This document shows positions 17,630 through 28,004 of a stretch of 64,000 nt of DNA, piece by piece. This stretch comes from Gemmatimonadota bacterium (lineage in GTDB: Bacteria > Gemmatimonadota > Gemmatimonadetes > Gemmatimonadales > GWC2-71-9). A model generated the notes under the pieces. It did no database searches. It was not told the DNA's origin and was given only the letters and a program-made list of their open reading frames with translations. The position numbers and the translations under genes are program-made. The stretch's first letter is position 1. Each line of letters begins with the position of its first letter. The DNA lies in contig QHUM01000039.1 of NCBI GenBank assembly GCA_003222135.1, positions 1-64,000 on the forward strand. Reading direction: 5' to 3'.

Positions 17630-18516
17630 TCGTAGATCGGCGGATCGGCGGACCGGTGGCCGGTCTTGCGGCAGCGCTGCTGCTGTCCGGCTATCCGGCG
17701 ATCCGCCTGCGAGCGCAAGCGAGTCCTTCAGGGTCCGCGCACACCGACTCCGTGCGAGCCGCGGCGCTCCGCGTCGCGCAGACCCGCCCGGACTCCGGCC
17801 GCGCGATGATGCGTCGGCTGCTCGCGAGTCTGTCACCGCAGGATTCGCTCTACCCAGGGGCGCTGTTCACCGCGGCGCGCATCGCCCACGACGCCGTGGG
17901 CGCGGCCACCAATCTGCAGCGCGTGGTCGTGGAGTACGGCCGCTCGGTGTGGGCGGACTCGGCGCTGGTGCTCCTCACGCAGCTCTACTTCGCGCAGGGC
18001 GATCCGGCGGCGACCGTGCAGGCGGCGGAGCGGCTGCGCCGCGACTACCCCGATTCGCCGCTCAAGCCACGCGCCGACTTCTGGGGAGCCCGGGCATATT
18101 TCGACCTGAAAGACGACGCGCACGGCTGCAGCTTGATCCGTGAAGCGCTGGCCGGTCCCGGGAGCGATGTCGAGTTCACGAACCAGGTGACCTTCTACGC
18201 GGCGCGCTGCACGAACGTCACGACGACCGCTGCGTCCACGGCCACCCCCCCGGCTGCGGTCGACAGTCAACCGAAGGCCGTGTCCAGCGCCGCCGCGTAC
18301 TCCGTCCAGGTACTCGCCGTCAAAAGCGCGGCCCAGGTAGACGACATGTTGACCCGCCTCAAGGTGATGGGGTTCGACGCTCGGGTCGTGCGTGATACGA
18401 GCGGGCTTTTCAAAGTGCGTGTGGGACGCTACCCCACGCGAGACGAGGCGCAGCAGGTGCAGCGTCGGCTCAAGACCCGAGTCGGCGGACAGCCGTTCGT
18501 AGTGGAGGAGCAGTGA
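17626..18516 (+). CDS. TPR-like protein with C-terminal SPOR domain
   Basis: A 296-residue exported protein starting with GTG inside the holA stop. A signal-type hydrophobic segment lies at about residues 10-28. TPR or YbgF-like helices follow (about 75-190: LLTQLYFAQGDPAATVQAAE). A SPOR domain ends the protein (about 222-296: AYSVQVLAVKSAAQVDDMLT, GLFKVRVGRYPTRDEAQ). SPOR domains bind denuded septal peptidoglycan, so a cell-wall or division role is likely. It is coupled to mutS by a four-base overlap. Confidence 0.8.
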   Translation: MIVDRRIGGPVAGLAAALLLSGYPAIRLRAQASPSGSAHTDSVRAAALRVAQTRPDSGRAMMRRLLASLSPQDSLYPGALFTAARIAHDAVGAATNLQRVVVEYGRSVWADSALVLLTQLYFAQGDPAATVQAAERLRRDYPDSPLKPRADFWGARAYFDLKDDAHGCSLIREALAGPGSDVEFTNQVTFYAARCTNVTTTAASTATPPAAVDSQPKAVSSAAAYSVQVLAVKSAAQVDDMLTRLKVMGFDARVVRDTSGLFKVRVGRYPTRDEAQQVQRRLKTRVGGQPFVVEEQ

Positions 18517-21113
18517 CCCCGCGAGTCGAGGCCGACACGCCACTCATGCAGCAGTATCGGGAGATCAAGGCGCGGTACCCGCAGACCATCCTGTTCTTCC
18601 GGATGGGCGACTTTTACGAGATGTTCGAAGACGACGCCCGCCTCGCCGCCCGCGAGCTCGGTCTCACGCTCACGTCGCGCAACAACGGGGGAGCGGCGGA
18701 GGTGCCGCTCGCCGGGGTACCGGTCAAGGCAGGGACCGAGTACCTGCGGCGCTTGATCGCGAAGGGGTACCGGGTCGCGATCTGCGAGCAGGTCGAGGAC
18801 CCCAAGCTCGCCAAGGGACTGGTGCGGCGCGAAGTGGTGGAGACGATCACCCCCGGGACGGTGCTCGCCGAGGACTGGCTCGAGCGCAAGCGCAACAACT
18901 TTCTGCTGGCACTCGACCCCCGCGGCGCCGCGCCGGGACTCGCCGCGCTGGACTTGAGCACGGGGGAGCTGGCGCTCGAAACCGTGGCGGTCGAGGACCT
19001 GGCGAGCGCGCTCGCCCGCTACGAGGCGCCAGAAGTCGTGCTTCCCACAGGATGTGCGCTCGCCCCGCCGCCCGGACCCGGTGCCTGCTCGGTCACCGAG
19101 CGGGAAGCGTGGGAATTCGATCCCGAGCTGGCGCGCGAAGATCTCGTACGCACGTTCCGACTCGCGTCGCTCGACGGACTGGGCGTCGAGCCCGGGGACC
19201 GGGCCGCCGTCGGCGCCGCGGGGGCGCTGCTCCGATATGCGCGGGAGCTCAAGCCGGGCGGGCTCCCGCACCTGGCGCGCCCCCGCGTGCTGCGCCGCGG
19301 CGCCGTCCTGTCACTCGACGACATGACGCGCCGCAATCTCGAGCTGGTGGAGCCGCTGCGTCCCGGGGCCACAGGAGCGACCGTGCTGGAGGTGCTCGAC
19401 CGGACGATGACGCCGATGGGCGCGCGCCTGCTGCGCCGGTGGCTGCTGGCGCCGCTCGTCGACCCCGCGGCGATCATCGCCCGGCTCGATGCGGTGGACG
19501 TGCTGGTGCACGACCCGCGCGGCCGCGACCGGGTCCGGGAGGCGCTGGACGGCGTGCGGGACCTGGAACGACTGGCGGGGCGGGCGGCGCTCGGTCGCGC
19601 GACGCCCCGCGAGCTGGGCGCCCTGCGCGACTCGATCGCGCGCCTGCCCGATGTGCGCTCGGCGCTGGACGGGCTCGAGGCGCGGGACCGCGCCGCGTCG
19701 CTCGAGCAGGCGGCCGAGCGTTTCGACCTGCTGGTCGATCTGGGGGACGAGCTGGCCCGAGCCCTGGTCGAGCGGCCGCCCGCGCAAACGACGGACGGCG
19801 ACGCCATCCGCTCCGGCTACGATCGCGAGCTGGACGAGCTCAAGGACGCGCGCGACGGGGGGAAGCAGTACATCGCCTCGCTCCAGGCGCGCGAGCGGGA
19901 GCGCACCGCCATCCCTTCCCTCAAGGTCGGCTTCAACAAGGTCTTCGGCTACTACATCGAGGTCACGAACCCTCACAAGGATCGTGTGCCGCCCGACTAC
20001 GAGCGGCGCCAGACGCTCTCCGGCGCCGAGCGATTCGTGACCCCGGAGCTCAAGCAATACGAAGCCAAAGTGCTCGGCGCCGAGGAACGGATCGCCGTCC
20101 GCGAAGCGGAGCTGGTCGACGCGCTGCGGACGCGCGTCGCGGACGCGGTCGCCCGGGTGCAGATGACCGCCGGGATCGTCGCCGAGCTGGACGTGTGGAG
20201 CGGGCTCGCCGATCTCGCGCACCGGGAAGGGTACGTGCGGCCTCAGGTGACCGCCGATTTCACGATCGAGCTGGAAGCGAGCCGGCACCCCGTGGTGGAG
20301 CGGATGATGGCGCGCGAAGCGTTCATCCCGAACGACGTCCGGCTCGACGAGGAGGGGCGGGTGATCCTCCTCACCGGGCCGAACATGGCGGGCAAATCCA
20401 CCTTGCTGCGTCAGGTCGGCTTGTGCGTGCTGCTCGCGCAAACGGGCTCCTTCGTGCCAGCCCGCCGGGCGGTGATCGGCGTGGTGGACCGGCTGTTCAC
20501 CCGGGTCGGCGCGTCCGACAACCTGGTGCGCGGCCAGTCCACGTTCATGGTGGAGATGAGCGAGACGAGCGCGATCCTCCATGGCGCGACCGCCCGGAGC
20601 CTCGTGCTGCTTGATGAGATCGGCCGGGGGACGTCGACCTACGACGGCGTGGCGATCGCGTGGGCGGTGACCGAGCACTTGCACAACGTGATCGGCTGCA
20701 AGACCATCTTCGCGACGCATTATCACGAGCTCACCCAGCTCACGGAAGAGCTCGCGCACGCGCGCAACTTCAACGTGGCCGTGCGGGAGGCCGCGGACGA
20801 GATCGTGTTCCTGCACCGGCTTGAGCCGGGCGGAGCCGATCGCTCCTACGGCATCCATGTGGGGCAGCTGGCGGGGCTGCCCGGCGCCGTCGTGGGACGC
20901 GCCTGGGAGGTGCTCAAGCTGCTCGAGGCTGGCCACCACGTGGCGCGCCAACTTCCGCCCCCCGCTCCGGACGCGCAGCAGCTCGGCCTGTTCGCGCCCG
21001 GGACGCACCCGCTGGTCGCCGAGCTCGACCGGTTGGACGTGAATGCCCTGTCGCCGCTCGAAGCGCTCAATCGCCTCGCGGCGTGGAAGAAGCGACTCGA
21101 GGAGGCGTCATGA
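18513..21113 (+). CDS. mutS: DNA mismatch repair protein MutS
   Basis: The mismatch-recognition ATPase, 866 residues, full length. The mismatch-binding motif is FRMGDFYEMFEDDA (near residue 30). Walker A is GPNMAGKSTLLRQ (about 622-634), followed by the signature FMVEMSETSAIL, Walker B LVLLDEIGRGTST and ATHYHELTQL. The start is GTG overlapping the SPOR gene stop. The partner mutL is not in the window. Confidence 0.97.
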   Translation: MTPRVEADTPLMQQYREIKARYPQTILFFRMGDFYEMFEDDARLAARELGLTLTSRNNGGAAEVPLAGVPVKAGTEYLRRLIAKGYRVAICEQVEDPKLAKGLVRREVVETITPGTVLAEDWLERKRNNFLLALDPRGAAPGLAALDLSTGELALETVAVEDLASALARYEAPEVVLPTGCALAPPPGPGACSVTEREAWEFDPELAREDLVRTFRLASLDGLGVEPGDRAAVGAAGALLRYARELKPGGLPHLARPRVLRRGAVLSLDDMTRRNLELVEPLRPGATGATVLEVLDRTMTPMGARLLRRWLLAPLVDPAAIIARLDAVDVLVHDPRGRDRVREALDGVRDLERLAGRAALGRATPRELGALRDSIARLPDVRSALDGLEARDRAASLEQAAERFDLLVDLGDELARALVERPPAQTTDGDAIRSGYDRELDELKDARDGGKQYIASLQARERERTAIPSLKVGFNKVFGYYIEVTNPHKDRVPPDYERRQTLSGAERFVTPELKQYEAKVLGAEERIAVREAELVDALRTRVADAVARVQMTAGIVAELDVWSGLADLAHREGYVRPQVTADFTIELEASRHPVVERMMAREAFIPNDVRLDEEGRVILLTGPNMAGKSTLLRQVGLCVLLAQTGSFVPARRAVIGVVDRLFTRVGASDNLVRGQSTFMVEMSETSAILHGATARSLVLLDEIGRGTSTYDGVAIAWAVTEHLHNVIGCKTIFATHYHELTQLTEELAHARNFNVAVREAADEIVFLHRLEPGGADRSYGIHVGQLAGLPGAVVGRAWEVLKLLEAGHHVARQLPPPAPDAQQLGLFAPGTHPLVAELDRLDVNALSPLEALNRLAAWKKRLEEAS

Positions 21114-21724
21114 GACGCTGGTTCGCGCTCGTCGGGGCGGTCGGGCTCGCCGCCGCTGGCTGTGGCAAGCCGGCGCCCCCGCCGGAGGAGGCCGCGACCG
21201 GCGGCGGAGCGGCCGCCACGCCGCCCGACCAGGAGCCGCCGGTGCCGCTCAACGCGGATTCGCCGATCCAGTATCCGCCGCGGTTGTACGACCAGCGAGT
21301 CGAAGGCGACGTGGTGCTCCGCCTGTTCGTCGACTCAGGGGGCCGGCTCTTACCGGAGTCGAGCAAGGTCGCCGAGTCGAGCGGCTATTCCGGGCTCGAC
21401 TCGGCGGCGCTCGCGGGCGCCCGGAAGCTGCGGTTCGCCCCGGCCCGCCGCCGTGGGCTCGCCGTCGCGACGGCGTTCCTGCAGCCGATCGAGTTTCACC
21501 GCCCCGCGGGCGGCGGCACCGCGGCGAAGGCGAAACCGGATACGAGCAGCGCCCGGCGCCCGGCCCCGCGCCCCCCGCCGGTCATGTTTCCGCCGCTTCC
21601 TCCCCGACCCCGACCGGATAGCGCCGGCGCGCTGCGCGACACCACCGCCGCGCCGCGCGATACCGGCGGCGTGCGACGGGACACGAGCAAGGCGAAAGCG
21701 GATAGCGGTGCCGGCGCACACTGA
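21110..21724 (+). CDS. TonB C-terminal-domain lipoprotein
   Basis: A 204-residue lipoprotein (lipobox AAAGC) with a TonB-type C-terminal domain at about residues 42-125 (YPPRLYDQRVEGDVVLRLFV, LDSAALAGARKLRFAPARR). A Pro/Arg/Asp-rich tail follows. ATG at 21110 overlaps the mutS stop (ATGA) and has GGAGG 4 bases upstream, so an upstream in-frame start at 21083 was not used. Proteins of this build may form envelope bridges; no ExbB/ExbD genes are adjacent. Partner unknown. Confidence 0.7.
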   Translation: MRRWFALVGAVGLAAAGCGKPAPPPEEAATGGGAAATPPDQEPPVPLNADSPIQYPPRLYDQRVEGDVVLRLFVDSGGRLLPESSKVAESSGYSGLDSAALAGARKLRFAPARRRGLAVATAFLQPIEFHRPAGGGTAAKAKPDTSSARRPAPRPPPVMFPPLPPRPRPDSAGALRDTTAAPRDTGGVRRDTSKAKADSGAGAH

Positions 21725-23093
21725 GCCGTACGCGAACGTCCTCGAGACGATCGGCTGGACGCCGCTGATCCGAATCAACAAGCTGACGCAGGGGATCCGT
21801 ACACCGGTCTACGCCAAGGCGGAGTTCTTCAATCCTGGGGGCTCGGTGAAGGATCGCATCGGCGTCGCTATGATTGAGGCGGCGGAGCGCGAGGGGCGGC
21901 TCCGACCCGGCGGGTTGATCGTCGAGGCGACCTCGGGCAACACGGGCGTGGGGCTCGCGCTCGCCGCCGCCGTAAAGGGCTACCGCTGCATCTTCACCAT
22001 GCCCGACAAGATGTCGCAGGAGAAAGCCCGGCTGCTGCGAGCGCTCGGGGCCGAGGTCATCATCACGCCGACGGCCGTACCGCCCGATCATCCCGAGAAC
22101 TACATCCTGAAGGGCCGCGCCATCGCCGCCGCCCATCCCAACGCCATCTTCGCCGATCAGCACTACAACCCCGTCAACCCAGAGGTCCATTACCGCACTA
22201 CGGGACCGGAGATCTGGGAGCAGACCACCGGCAAGGTCACCCACTTCGTCTGCGCGCCGGGGACCGGTGGGACCGTGAGCGGGGCAGGCCGCTTCCTCAA
22301 GGAGCGGAATCCGAAGGTCCGGGTCGTCGCGGGCGACCCGCTGGGCTCGATCTACACGGAGTACGCGCGCACGCGCCAGAAGACCGAGGGGCACCCCTAC
22401 AAGGTCGAGGGGATCGGCGGCGACAAGATCCCGACGTCGCTGCACTGGGACGTGATCGACGAGTGGATTGCGGTACCGGATAAGGACGCCATCCTCTCGG
22501 TCCGACGGCTCGCCAAGGAAGAAGGCCTATTCTGCGGGGGGTCAACCGGGGTGAACCTCGTGGCGGCGCTCGAGGTGGCGCGCCGCGTGGATGATCCACA
22601 GGGCCTCGTCGTCACGGTGTTGTGCGACACCGGTGAGCGCTACCTCTCCAAGGTTTACAACGACGAATGGCTGCGCGAGAACCAGATACTCGAGACCGAG
22701 CGCGTGACGGTGGCGCGCGTGCTCGAAGCAAAGAACTCGGGCGCGCCGCCCCTCATTTCGGTCGCGCCGACCGCCACGGTGCGTCAGGCGCTCAATCTCA
22801 TGAGCACCTACAACGTATCCCAGCTCCCGGTGCTCGACGGCGGTGACGGCGTGGGTGCCGTGTCCGAGCCGGCGCTCATGGCCAAGGCGCTGGAACAGCC
22901 CGCCACGCTCGACCAGGCCGTCCAGGAGGTGATGGACGGGCCGTTCCCCGTGGTGGACGCCGATCTGCCACTGGAGCGCCTCACCGCGCTCCTGTCGCGC
23001 GAGACACCGGCGGCCCTGGTGCGGCGCGACGGCCGCATCGCCGGCATCGTGACGCGCTACGACGTGCTCCACCAACTGGCCGGGATCCACTGA
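21708..23093 (+). CDS. cystathionine beta-synthase-like, PLP enzyme with CBS pair
   Basis: A 461-residue fold-type II PLP enzyme. The Schiff-base Lys is in NPGGSVKDRI and the phosphate or substrate loops are EATSGNTGVGLA and GTGGTVSGAGRF. Two CBS domains follow (about residues 340-461: PTATVRQALNLMSTYNVSQL, RIAGIVTRYDVLHQL). The C-terminal CBS pair makes cystathionine beta-synthase more likely than plain cysteine synthase. The GTG at 21708 lies inside the preceding gene (17-base overlap). It is used because the conserved N-terminus (NVLETIGWTPLIRI) follows at once and no later start fits. Confidence 0.88.
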   Translation: MPAHTEPYANVLETIGWTPLIRINKLTQGIRTPVYAKAEFFNPGGSVKDRIGVAMIEAAEREGRLRPGGLIVEATSGNTGVGLALAAAVKGYRCIFTMPDKMSQEKARLLRALGAEVIITPTAVPPDHPENYILKGRAIAAAHPNAIFADQHYNPVNPEVHYRTTGPEIWEQTTGKVTHFVCAPGTGGTVSGAGRFLKERNPKVRVVAGDPLGSIYTEYARTRQKTEGHPYKVEGIGGDKIPTSLHWDVIDEWIAVPDKDAILSVRRLAKEEGLFCGGSTGVNLVAALEVARRVDDPQGLVVTVLCDTGERYLSKVYNDEWLRENQILETERVTVARVLEAKNSGAPPLISVAPTATVRQALNLMSTYNVSQLPVLDGGDGVGAVSEPALMAKALEQPATLDQAVQEVMDGPFPVVDADLPLERLTALLSRETPAALVRRDGRIAGIVTRYDVLHQLAGIH

Positions 23094-24121
23094 TGCGGAT
23101 CACCGTGCTCACGGGCGGCGCGACCGCGGAGCGCGCCGTCGCGTTCGCGGGCGCCGCCCAGATCGTCGCGGCCCTGCGGCAGCGCGGCCACTCGGTCTCC
23201 GCGGTGGACACCGCCTCGGGGCCGCTCACGTCCGCCGACGAGGCGCGCCTGTTGACCAGCGCCGTAGGCCGGGAGCCGCCTCCGGTCGCCGAGCTCGATG
23301 AGCGGGAGCGCGCGTTCCTGTCCACCGGCCTCGCCGCGCTGCCAGAGGTGACCGGGGCGGACGTGCTGTTCCTCTGCCTCCACGCGGGTCGGGGTGAGGG
23401 GGGCACGCTCCAGGCGATCCTCGACGTAATCGGCGTGCCGTACACCGGGAGCGGGGCGCTCGCGAGCGCCCTGGCGATGGATAAAGACCTGTCCAAGCGG
23501 TTGTTCCGGGCGGCCGGCGTGCCGGTGCCCGCCTGGTTCATGACCCCGGTTGCGGCCGAGGACGTGTCGACGGCCTTGGGTTGGCCCGTCATCGTCAAGC
23601 CCTCCCGGATGGGCTCGTCCGTGGGGATGACGCTCGTCAGGAACGCCAAGAGCCTGGACGCCGCCGTAGACGCGGCGCGGAGCTACGACGCCGAGGTGCT
23701 GGTCGAGCAGTTCATCGCGGGACGGGAGCTCACGGTGGGGGTGCTCGGCGACGTGCCCCTGCCGGTAGGGGAGATCATCCCCAAGCACGAGTTGTTCGAC
23801 TACGAGTGCAAGTACACGCCGGGCATGTCGGAGGAGGTTTTCCCGGCGAAGCTCGACCCTAAGCCGGCGCGCCAGCTGCAGGAGCTGGCGCTGGCGGCGC
23901 ACCGCGCGCTCAAGCTCGGGGGGTACTCGCGGGTCGACTTCCGGTTGACGGCCGAGGGGGACATCTTTTGCCTGGAGGCGAACACCCTCCCCGGGATGAC
24001 CGGGACGAGCCTGCTCCCGCAGGCTGCGCGGGCCGCCGGGATCGAATTTTCCGAGTTGTGCGAGCGCATCTGCCGGTTGGCGGGGAACCCGGGAAGTGGG
24101 CGCGGGGGAATAACAAGCTAG
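23093..24121 (+). CDS. ddl: D-alanine-D-alanine ligase
   Basis: ATP-grasp ligase making D-Ala-D-Ala for peptidoglycan, 342 residues. LCLHAGRGEGGTLQAILD and GVPYTGSGALASALAMDK match the N-terminal signature. VIVKPSRMGSSVGMT and the C-terminal FRLTAEGDIFCLEANTLPGM carry nucleotide and Mg-binding residues. Its start overlaps the stop of the previous gene (TGATG). Confidence 0.95.
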   Translation: MRITVLTGGATAERAVAFAGAAQIVAALRQRGHSVSAVDTASGPLTSADEARLLTSAVGREPPPVAELDERERAFLSTGLAALPEVTGADVLFLCLHAGRGEGGTLQAILDVIGVPYTGSGALASALAMDKDLSKRLFRAAGVPVPAWFMTPVAAEDVSTALGWPVIVKPSRMGSSVGMTLVRNAKSLDAAVDAARSYDAEVLVEQFIAGRELTVGVLGDVPLPVGEIIPKHELFDYECKYTPGMSEEVFPAKLDPKPARQLQELALAAHRALKLGGYSRVDFRLTAEGDIFCLEANTLPGMTGTSLLPQAARAAGIEFSELCERICRLAGNPGSGRGGITS

Positions 24122-24151
24122 ACGCGACAGGCGCGGAGGCGCCGAGGGTAG

Positions 24152-24979
24152 ATGGGCCCGCAGCGAATGTTCGGCATGACCCCCTGGGTGCGACGCCTGT
24201 TCGTCGCCAACCTGGTCGTCTTTCTCTTCCAAATGACGATCTTCGTCGACCCGCGCTTCCTCACGACGTTCGGGTTCGTACCGCTGCGCGCCCTGGCGCA
24301 GCCCTGGACGTTCCTCACGTACATGTTCCTGCACGCCGGGCCGCTGCACCTGGCGTTCAACCTGCTCGCGCTGTTCGTGTTCGGCCCGGAGGTGGAGGAG
24401 CGGATGGGAGGCGGGCCCTTCCTCGGCTACTACCTGTTGTGCGGCCTCGGCGGCGCCGTCTTGTCGTTCGTGCTGATCCAGTTCCGGCCGGTCGAGCTGG
24501 TGATCGGTGCGTCGGCCGCCGTCTACGGCGTGCTGTTGGCGTTCGCGTGGGCGGCGCCGGACCGGCCGATCTACGTGTTCCCGCTCCCCGAACCCATCCC
24601 CGCCAAATGGCTCGTGACGTTCGCGGTCGCGGTCTCGTTGGCGCTCGCCATCTTTCCGCCGATCGACAAGGTGTCGCATCTCGCCCATCTCGGCGGCTTC
24701 GGAGCCGGGTTCCTCTATCTCAAGGTCGCCGATTGGCGGCTCGCGCGGGCCGAGCGGCAACTGCGGCGTGCGGCGCAACCGAGCGTGCTGGTGCACCCGG
24801 GCCGGGTCGCCCGGGCCGGCGACGCGAGCCCCAAGTCGCGCCGCCCGCCGCGCGATGCCGCACAGGCGGAGATCGACCGCGTGCTCGACAAGATCTCGGC
24901 GCGCGGCATCGAGAGCCTCACCCCCGCCGAACGGAAATTCCTCGCCGACATGAGCCGGAAGATGCGCGACAAGGCCTGA
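24152..24979 (+). CDS. rhomboid-family intramembrane serine protease
   Basis: A 275-residue membrane protein with about six transmembrane helices. Ser121 in VIGASAAVYG and His179 in HLAHLGGFGAG form the expected catalytic dyad. The Ser motif is GASAA rather than the common GASGA, a tolerated variant. A soluble C-terminal tail (about 200-275) ends in LTPAERKFLADMSRKMR, as in many rhomboids of this group. Start at 24152 has GAGGG close upstream; an ATG at 24167 is an alternative. Confidence 0.87.
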   Translation: MGPQRMFGMTPWVRRLFVANLVVFLFQMTIFVDPRFLTTFGFVPLRALAQPWTFLTYMFLHAGPLHLAFNLLALFVFGPEVEERMGGGPFLGYYLLCGLGGAVLSFVLIQFRPVELVIGASAAVYGVLLAFAWAAPDRPIYVFPLPEPIPAKWLVTFAVAVSLALAIFPPIDKVSHLAHLGGFGAGFLYLKVADWRLARAERQLRRAAQPSVLVHPGRVARAGDASPKSRRPPRDAAQAEIDRVLDKISARGIESLTPAERKFLADMSRKMRDKA

Positions 24980-24986
24980 GGGCCCG

Positions 24987-27008
24987 GTGTTCGCGCTGCT
25001 GGTCGTCCTGCTGCAGGATCCTGCCGCCGCCGATCCCGACTCCCTGCTCGCCATCCGGCGGCTCCCTGACGCGCGACGGGCCGCCGAGCGCCTGATCGCC
25101 CAACATCCGGAGGACCCGCACGCCCACCTCGCGCTGGGGCGCGTTTGGCAGGCGTGGCCGGCGGTCGGCCGCTACCACGCGCTCGCGGAGTTCCGCGCCG
25201 CGGAGCGACTGGCTCCCGACGACCCGGCGCCGCTGTGGGGACAGGTCGAGGTAGGGTATCGGCTGGGGAGCGACGAGGGCGAAGCGATCGCCCGCGAGGC
25301 GCTGGTCCGCCTGCTCGAGCTTCGCCCCGGCGATCGCGACGTGTGGGGACGCTTCCTCGAGCTCTATCACGACGACGCCATCTGGCGGCGCGCCGACCGG
25401 GCGCTCGCCCTCCATCCAGACGATCCCGCCGCCGTGGAACGATGCGCGCTGATCGCAGTCGCGCTCGGCGAGCCGGAGCGTGCCGACTCGCTGGCCGCGC
25501 GCGTCCTCCGAGGGCGCGGGCCGGATGTCGTCGCCTGGCTGCTCCGTGCCGAGGCGAGCTTTCAGCTGGGCCGGGACACGACCGGGTACGCCTGGTACGA
25601 CAGCGCGCTCGCGCACGCCGACGTCGACTCGACCGGTGCCTTGTGGGACAACGTCCGGCTGATCGCCACGCCGGACGAGGGGGCACGCTTCGCCGCGACG
25701 GGACCGGGTGACGCGCGGCGGTTCTTCCTGTGGTTCTGGGGCAAGCGCGATCCGAACCTCGTCACGCCGTGGAACGAGCGGATCGCCGAGCACTTCCAGC
25801 GGCTCGCGTACGTGCGGCGCCACTTCCACCTCCTGCACCCGCTAAGCCTGTATCACCGCTCCGCCACGGCCCGCGCCCTGACGGCGGCGGGGATCCGCAG
25901 CCTCCAACGACAGTTCATCGCGGTCGAGCCACAGCTCGTGCCGCTGGCGAGCGAGCGGCTCGCCCTCGCGGCCGGAGTCGGGCCCGAGCCGCACGACGCC
26001 GCCGACGCGCCGGGGGAGCGGTCGATCTACGGGCTGACCGGGCTCGACGCCCGCGGGCTGGTGTGGCTGCGCCATGGAGCCCCCGATGCGCGCCTCGCCA
26101 AGGCGCGTGATCCGCTCCGCTCGCTCGACCTCCCGGGGGTGAGCGCGCTCGATGCAGAGGCCTGGCGCTATGAGACGGTGGACGACGCAGCGGATGGGCC
26201 GGCGAGCGTCGCATTCACTCGCGCCACCGCGAGCGCCGGGCTCCAGCTCGGCGGCGATTACATCTTCACGCCGACGACCGCGCGCCAGGTCGCAGACACG
26301 CGGCGTTTACTCGAAACCGACCGCACGACGCTGGCCGCGTCGCTCCGCCCCCGAATGTGGGCGGCGTTCTTTCGTGGCCGCACGCCGGGTCGCACGGCGG
26401 TTTACTACCGGAGCGCGCCCGACACGGCGGGCGTCGCCCTGTGGGACGAGCGCGGCGTGGCGGCGGCGCTGGCCGGCGGGCCGGGGCTGTTGCGCCTGAG
26501 CGTTCCGCCGGGGCGCTACGCCTTCGGGCTCGACGTCGATTCGGCCGGGATGCGGGGCCGGATCCGCGGCGCCGTGACGGTCCCTCATTTCGTGCGCGCG
26601 CGGGCGCCGATGCTCTCGAGTCTGATCCTGGGAGCGACCGACAGCGCCGGCGACCGCGAAGCGGTGCTCGCCGCCAGTCCCGCGGATCTGGTGTACCGCG
26701 CGGGGGCGGCGCTCGCGGCGTACGCCGAGCTCTACGGCCTCGCGGCGGACGAGCGTGGCGCGTCCCGGTACGTGGCACGCTACAGCTTCGCCCCGGTGCG
26801 GTCATTTTTCGCCCGCGTACTCGGCACGCGTCATCCCGTCGTTTTCGAGTTCACGCGGGAGGCGCCAGCGGCGGACGTCACACTCGAGCGGCTCGTAGTC
26901 GACCCGGGGCGGCTGCCCCCGGGGCGCTACCGCGTGACGCTGGGCGTGACCGACGTGGTGCGAAATGTCAAGTCGGAGTCGGTAACGGTCGAGATCACAG
27001 TCCGCTGA
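24987..27008 (+). CDS. GWxTD-domain-like TPR protein
   Basis: A 673-residue secreted or membrane-associated protein. N-terminal TPR-like helices (about 25-215) are followed by FWGKRDPNLVTPWNERIAEH at about 250-270. That segment matches the FW..RDP.p.T..NE signature found beside the GWxTD motif in this family; the GWxTD residues themselves are not recognisable. A C-terminal beta-rich domain ends in LPPGRYRVTLGVTDV. GTG start with GAGGG upstream. Function unknown. The family is frequent in Gemmatimonadota and Acidobacteriota, which supports the taxonomic guess. Confidence 0.65.
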   Translation: MFALLVVLLQDPAAADPDSLLAIRRLPDARRAAERLIAQHPEDPHAHLALGRVWQAWPAVGRYHALAEFRAAERLAPDDPAPLWGQVEVGYRLGSDEGEAIAREALVRLLELRPGDRDVWGRFLELYHDDAIWRRADRALALHPDDPAAVERCALIAVALGEPERADSLAARVLRGRGPDVVAWLLRAEASFQLGRDTTGYAWYDSALAHADVDSTGALWDNVRLIATPDEGARFAATGPGDARRFFLWFWGKRDPNLVTPWNERIAEHFQRLAYVRRHFHLLHPLSLYHRSATARALTAAGIRSLQRQFIAVEPQLVPLASERLALAAGVGPEPHDAADAPGERSIYGLTGLDARGLVWLRHGAPDARLAKARDPLRSLDLPGVSALDAEAWRYETVDDAADGPASVAFTRATASAGLQLGGDYIFTPTTARQVADTRRLLETDRTTLAASLRPRMWAAFFRGRTPGRTAVYYRSAPDTAGVALWDERGVAAALAGGPGLLRLSVPPGRYAFGLDVDSAGMRGRIRGAVTVPHFVRARAPMLSSLILGATDSAGDREAVLAASPADLVYRAGAALAAYAELYGLAADERGASRYVARYSFAPVRSFFARVLGTRHPVVFEFTREAPAADVTLERLVVDPGRLPPGRYRVTLGVTDVVRNVKSESVTVEITVR

Positions 27009-27059
27009 GGCACGCTTGTTTCCCGCGGGGCGGTTTCCCAAATTGGGGCCGGCCGCTCC

Positions 27060-28004
27060 ATGCTCGTCAATCTCGTCCCCGAATTCCTGGCGGTCTTAGC
27101 CGCGCCCGATCCCACCGCGGCATACCACGAGTACCTCGATCGGCACGGGCCCGTGCTCGCCAGCTACTGGCACAACTACGTGCTCGACCCGGCGTCGCCG
27201 CACGCCGAGCAGGTAATCGCGGCGGCGCTGCGGGCGGACCGCGCGGATCTGAAACGGCTGCTCGCAGACGTCGACGTCGTGTCGATCACGGAGGACGCGC
27301 TGCAGCGTGCCCTCGAGCGGCTCGAGGCGGACTGTCCCGTGGACCTCTACCTGATGGTCGGCGTGGGCGCGGCGAACGCCGGCGAGCTGGTGGTGGGCGG
27401 ACGCGGCATCGCGTTCCTTTGTCTCGAGCATTTCACGGGCCGGGCGAACCCGCAGACGTACGGCATGGGGCTCGCCCCGCATCTCCTGCCGCTGTGGGTC
27501 GCGCACGAGACGGCGCACGCCGTGCGATACACGTCGCCCACCAGCCGGGCCGACCTGCGGCGGCTCGTCGTCGACTTGCGCGGCCACTACGACTACTGGG
27601 ACACGGGGAGCCGAGCCAGCTTGCGCGAGCTGCTGGTCAACGAAGGCGCGGCGGTCGCGGCGGCGCAGGCGGTGGCCCCCGGGCTCGAGCCGTGGGAGTA
27701 CTTTGGCTATACGCGCCGCCAGTACCGGCGTATCCGCGAGCTCGACGCCTTCCTCCGCCGTGTCACCGCCCCCATGCTCGACCAGACTGGGTTGGGGTTG
27801 CGGCTGCGTTTTCTGTCGGGCGGGATGACGCCGGCCGCCCGGTTGATGGGGGGCAAGGTGCTGCCGGAGCGTGCCGGTTACTACCTCGGCTTGCGGCTAG
27901 TGGAGAACTACCTCGCCGAGCGGGGCATCGCCTCGACGCTGCGCGCCGCGGCGGATGAGTTCCGCAAGGCGGACGACCGCGCGCTCGGGATCCAGACCGC
28001 GTGA
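27060..28004 (+). CDS. putative zinc metallopeptidase (DUF2268-like)
   Basis: A 314-residue protein with an HExxH zinc site (HETAH at residues 149-153, in [13 protein letters not shown]) and a downstream [10 protein letters not shown] whose Glu could be the third ligand. The arrangement resembles the YjaZ/DUF2268 predicted peptidases. No signal peptide is evident, so it is probably cytoplasmic. Its stop overlaps a small downstream gene (GTGA). Substrate unknown; other gluzincin families remain possible. Confidence 0.6.
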   Translation: MLVNLVPEFLAVLAAPDPTAAYHEYLDRHGPVLASYWHNYVLDPASPHAEQVIAAALRADRADLKRLLADVDVVSITEDALQRALERLEADCPVDLYLMVGVGAANAGELVVGGRGIAFLCLEHFTGRANPQTYGMGLAPHLLPLWVAHETAHAVRYTSPTSRADLRRLVVDLRGHYDYWDTGSRASLRELLVNEGAAVAAAQAVAPGLEPWEYFGYTRRQYRRIRELDAFLRRVTAPMLDQTGLGLRLRFLSGGMTPAARLMGGKVLPERAGYYLGLRLVENYLAERGIASTLRAAADEFRKADDRALGIQTA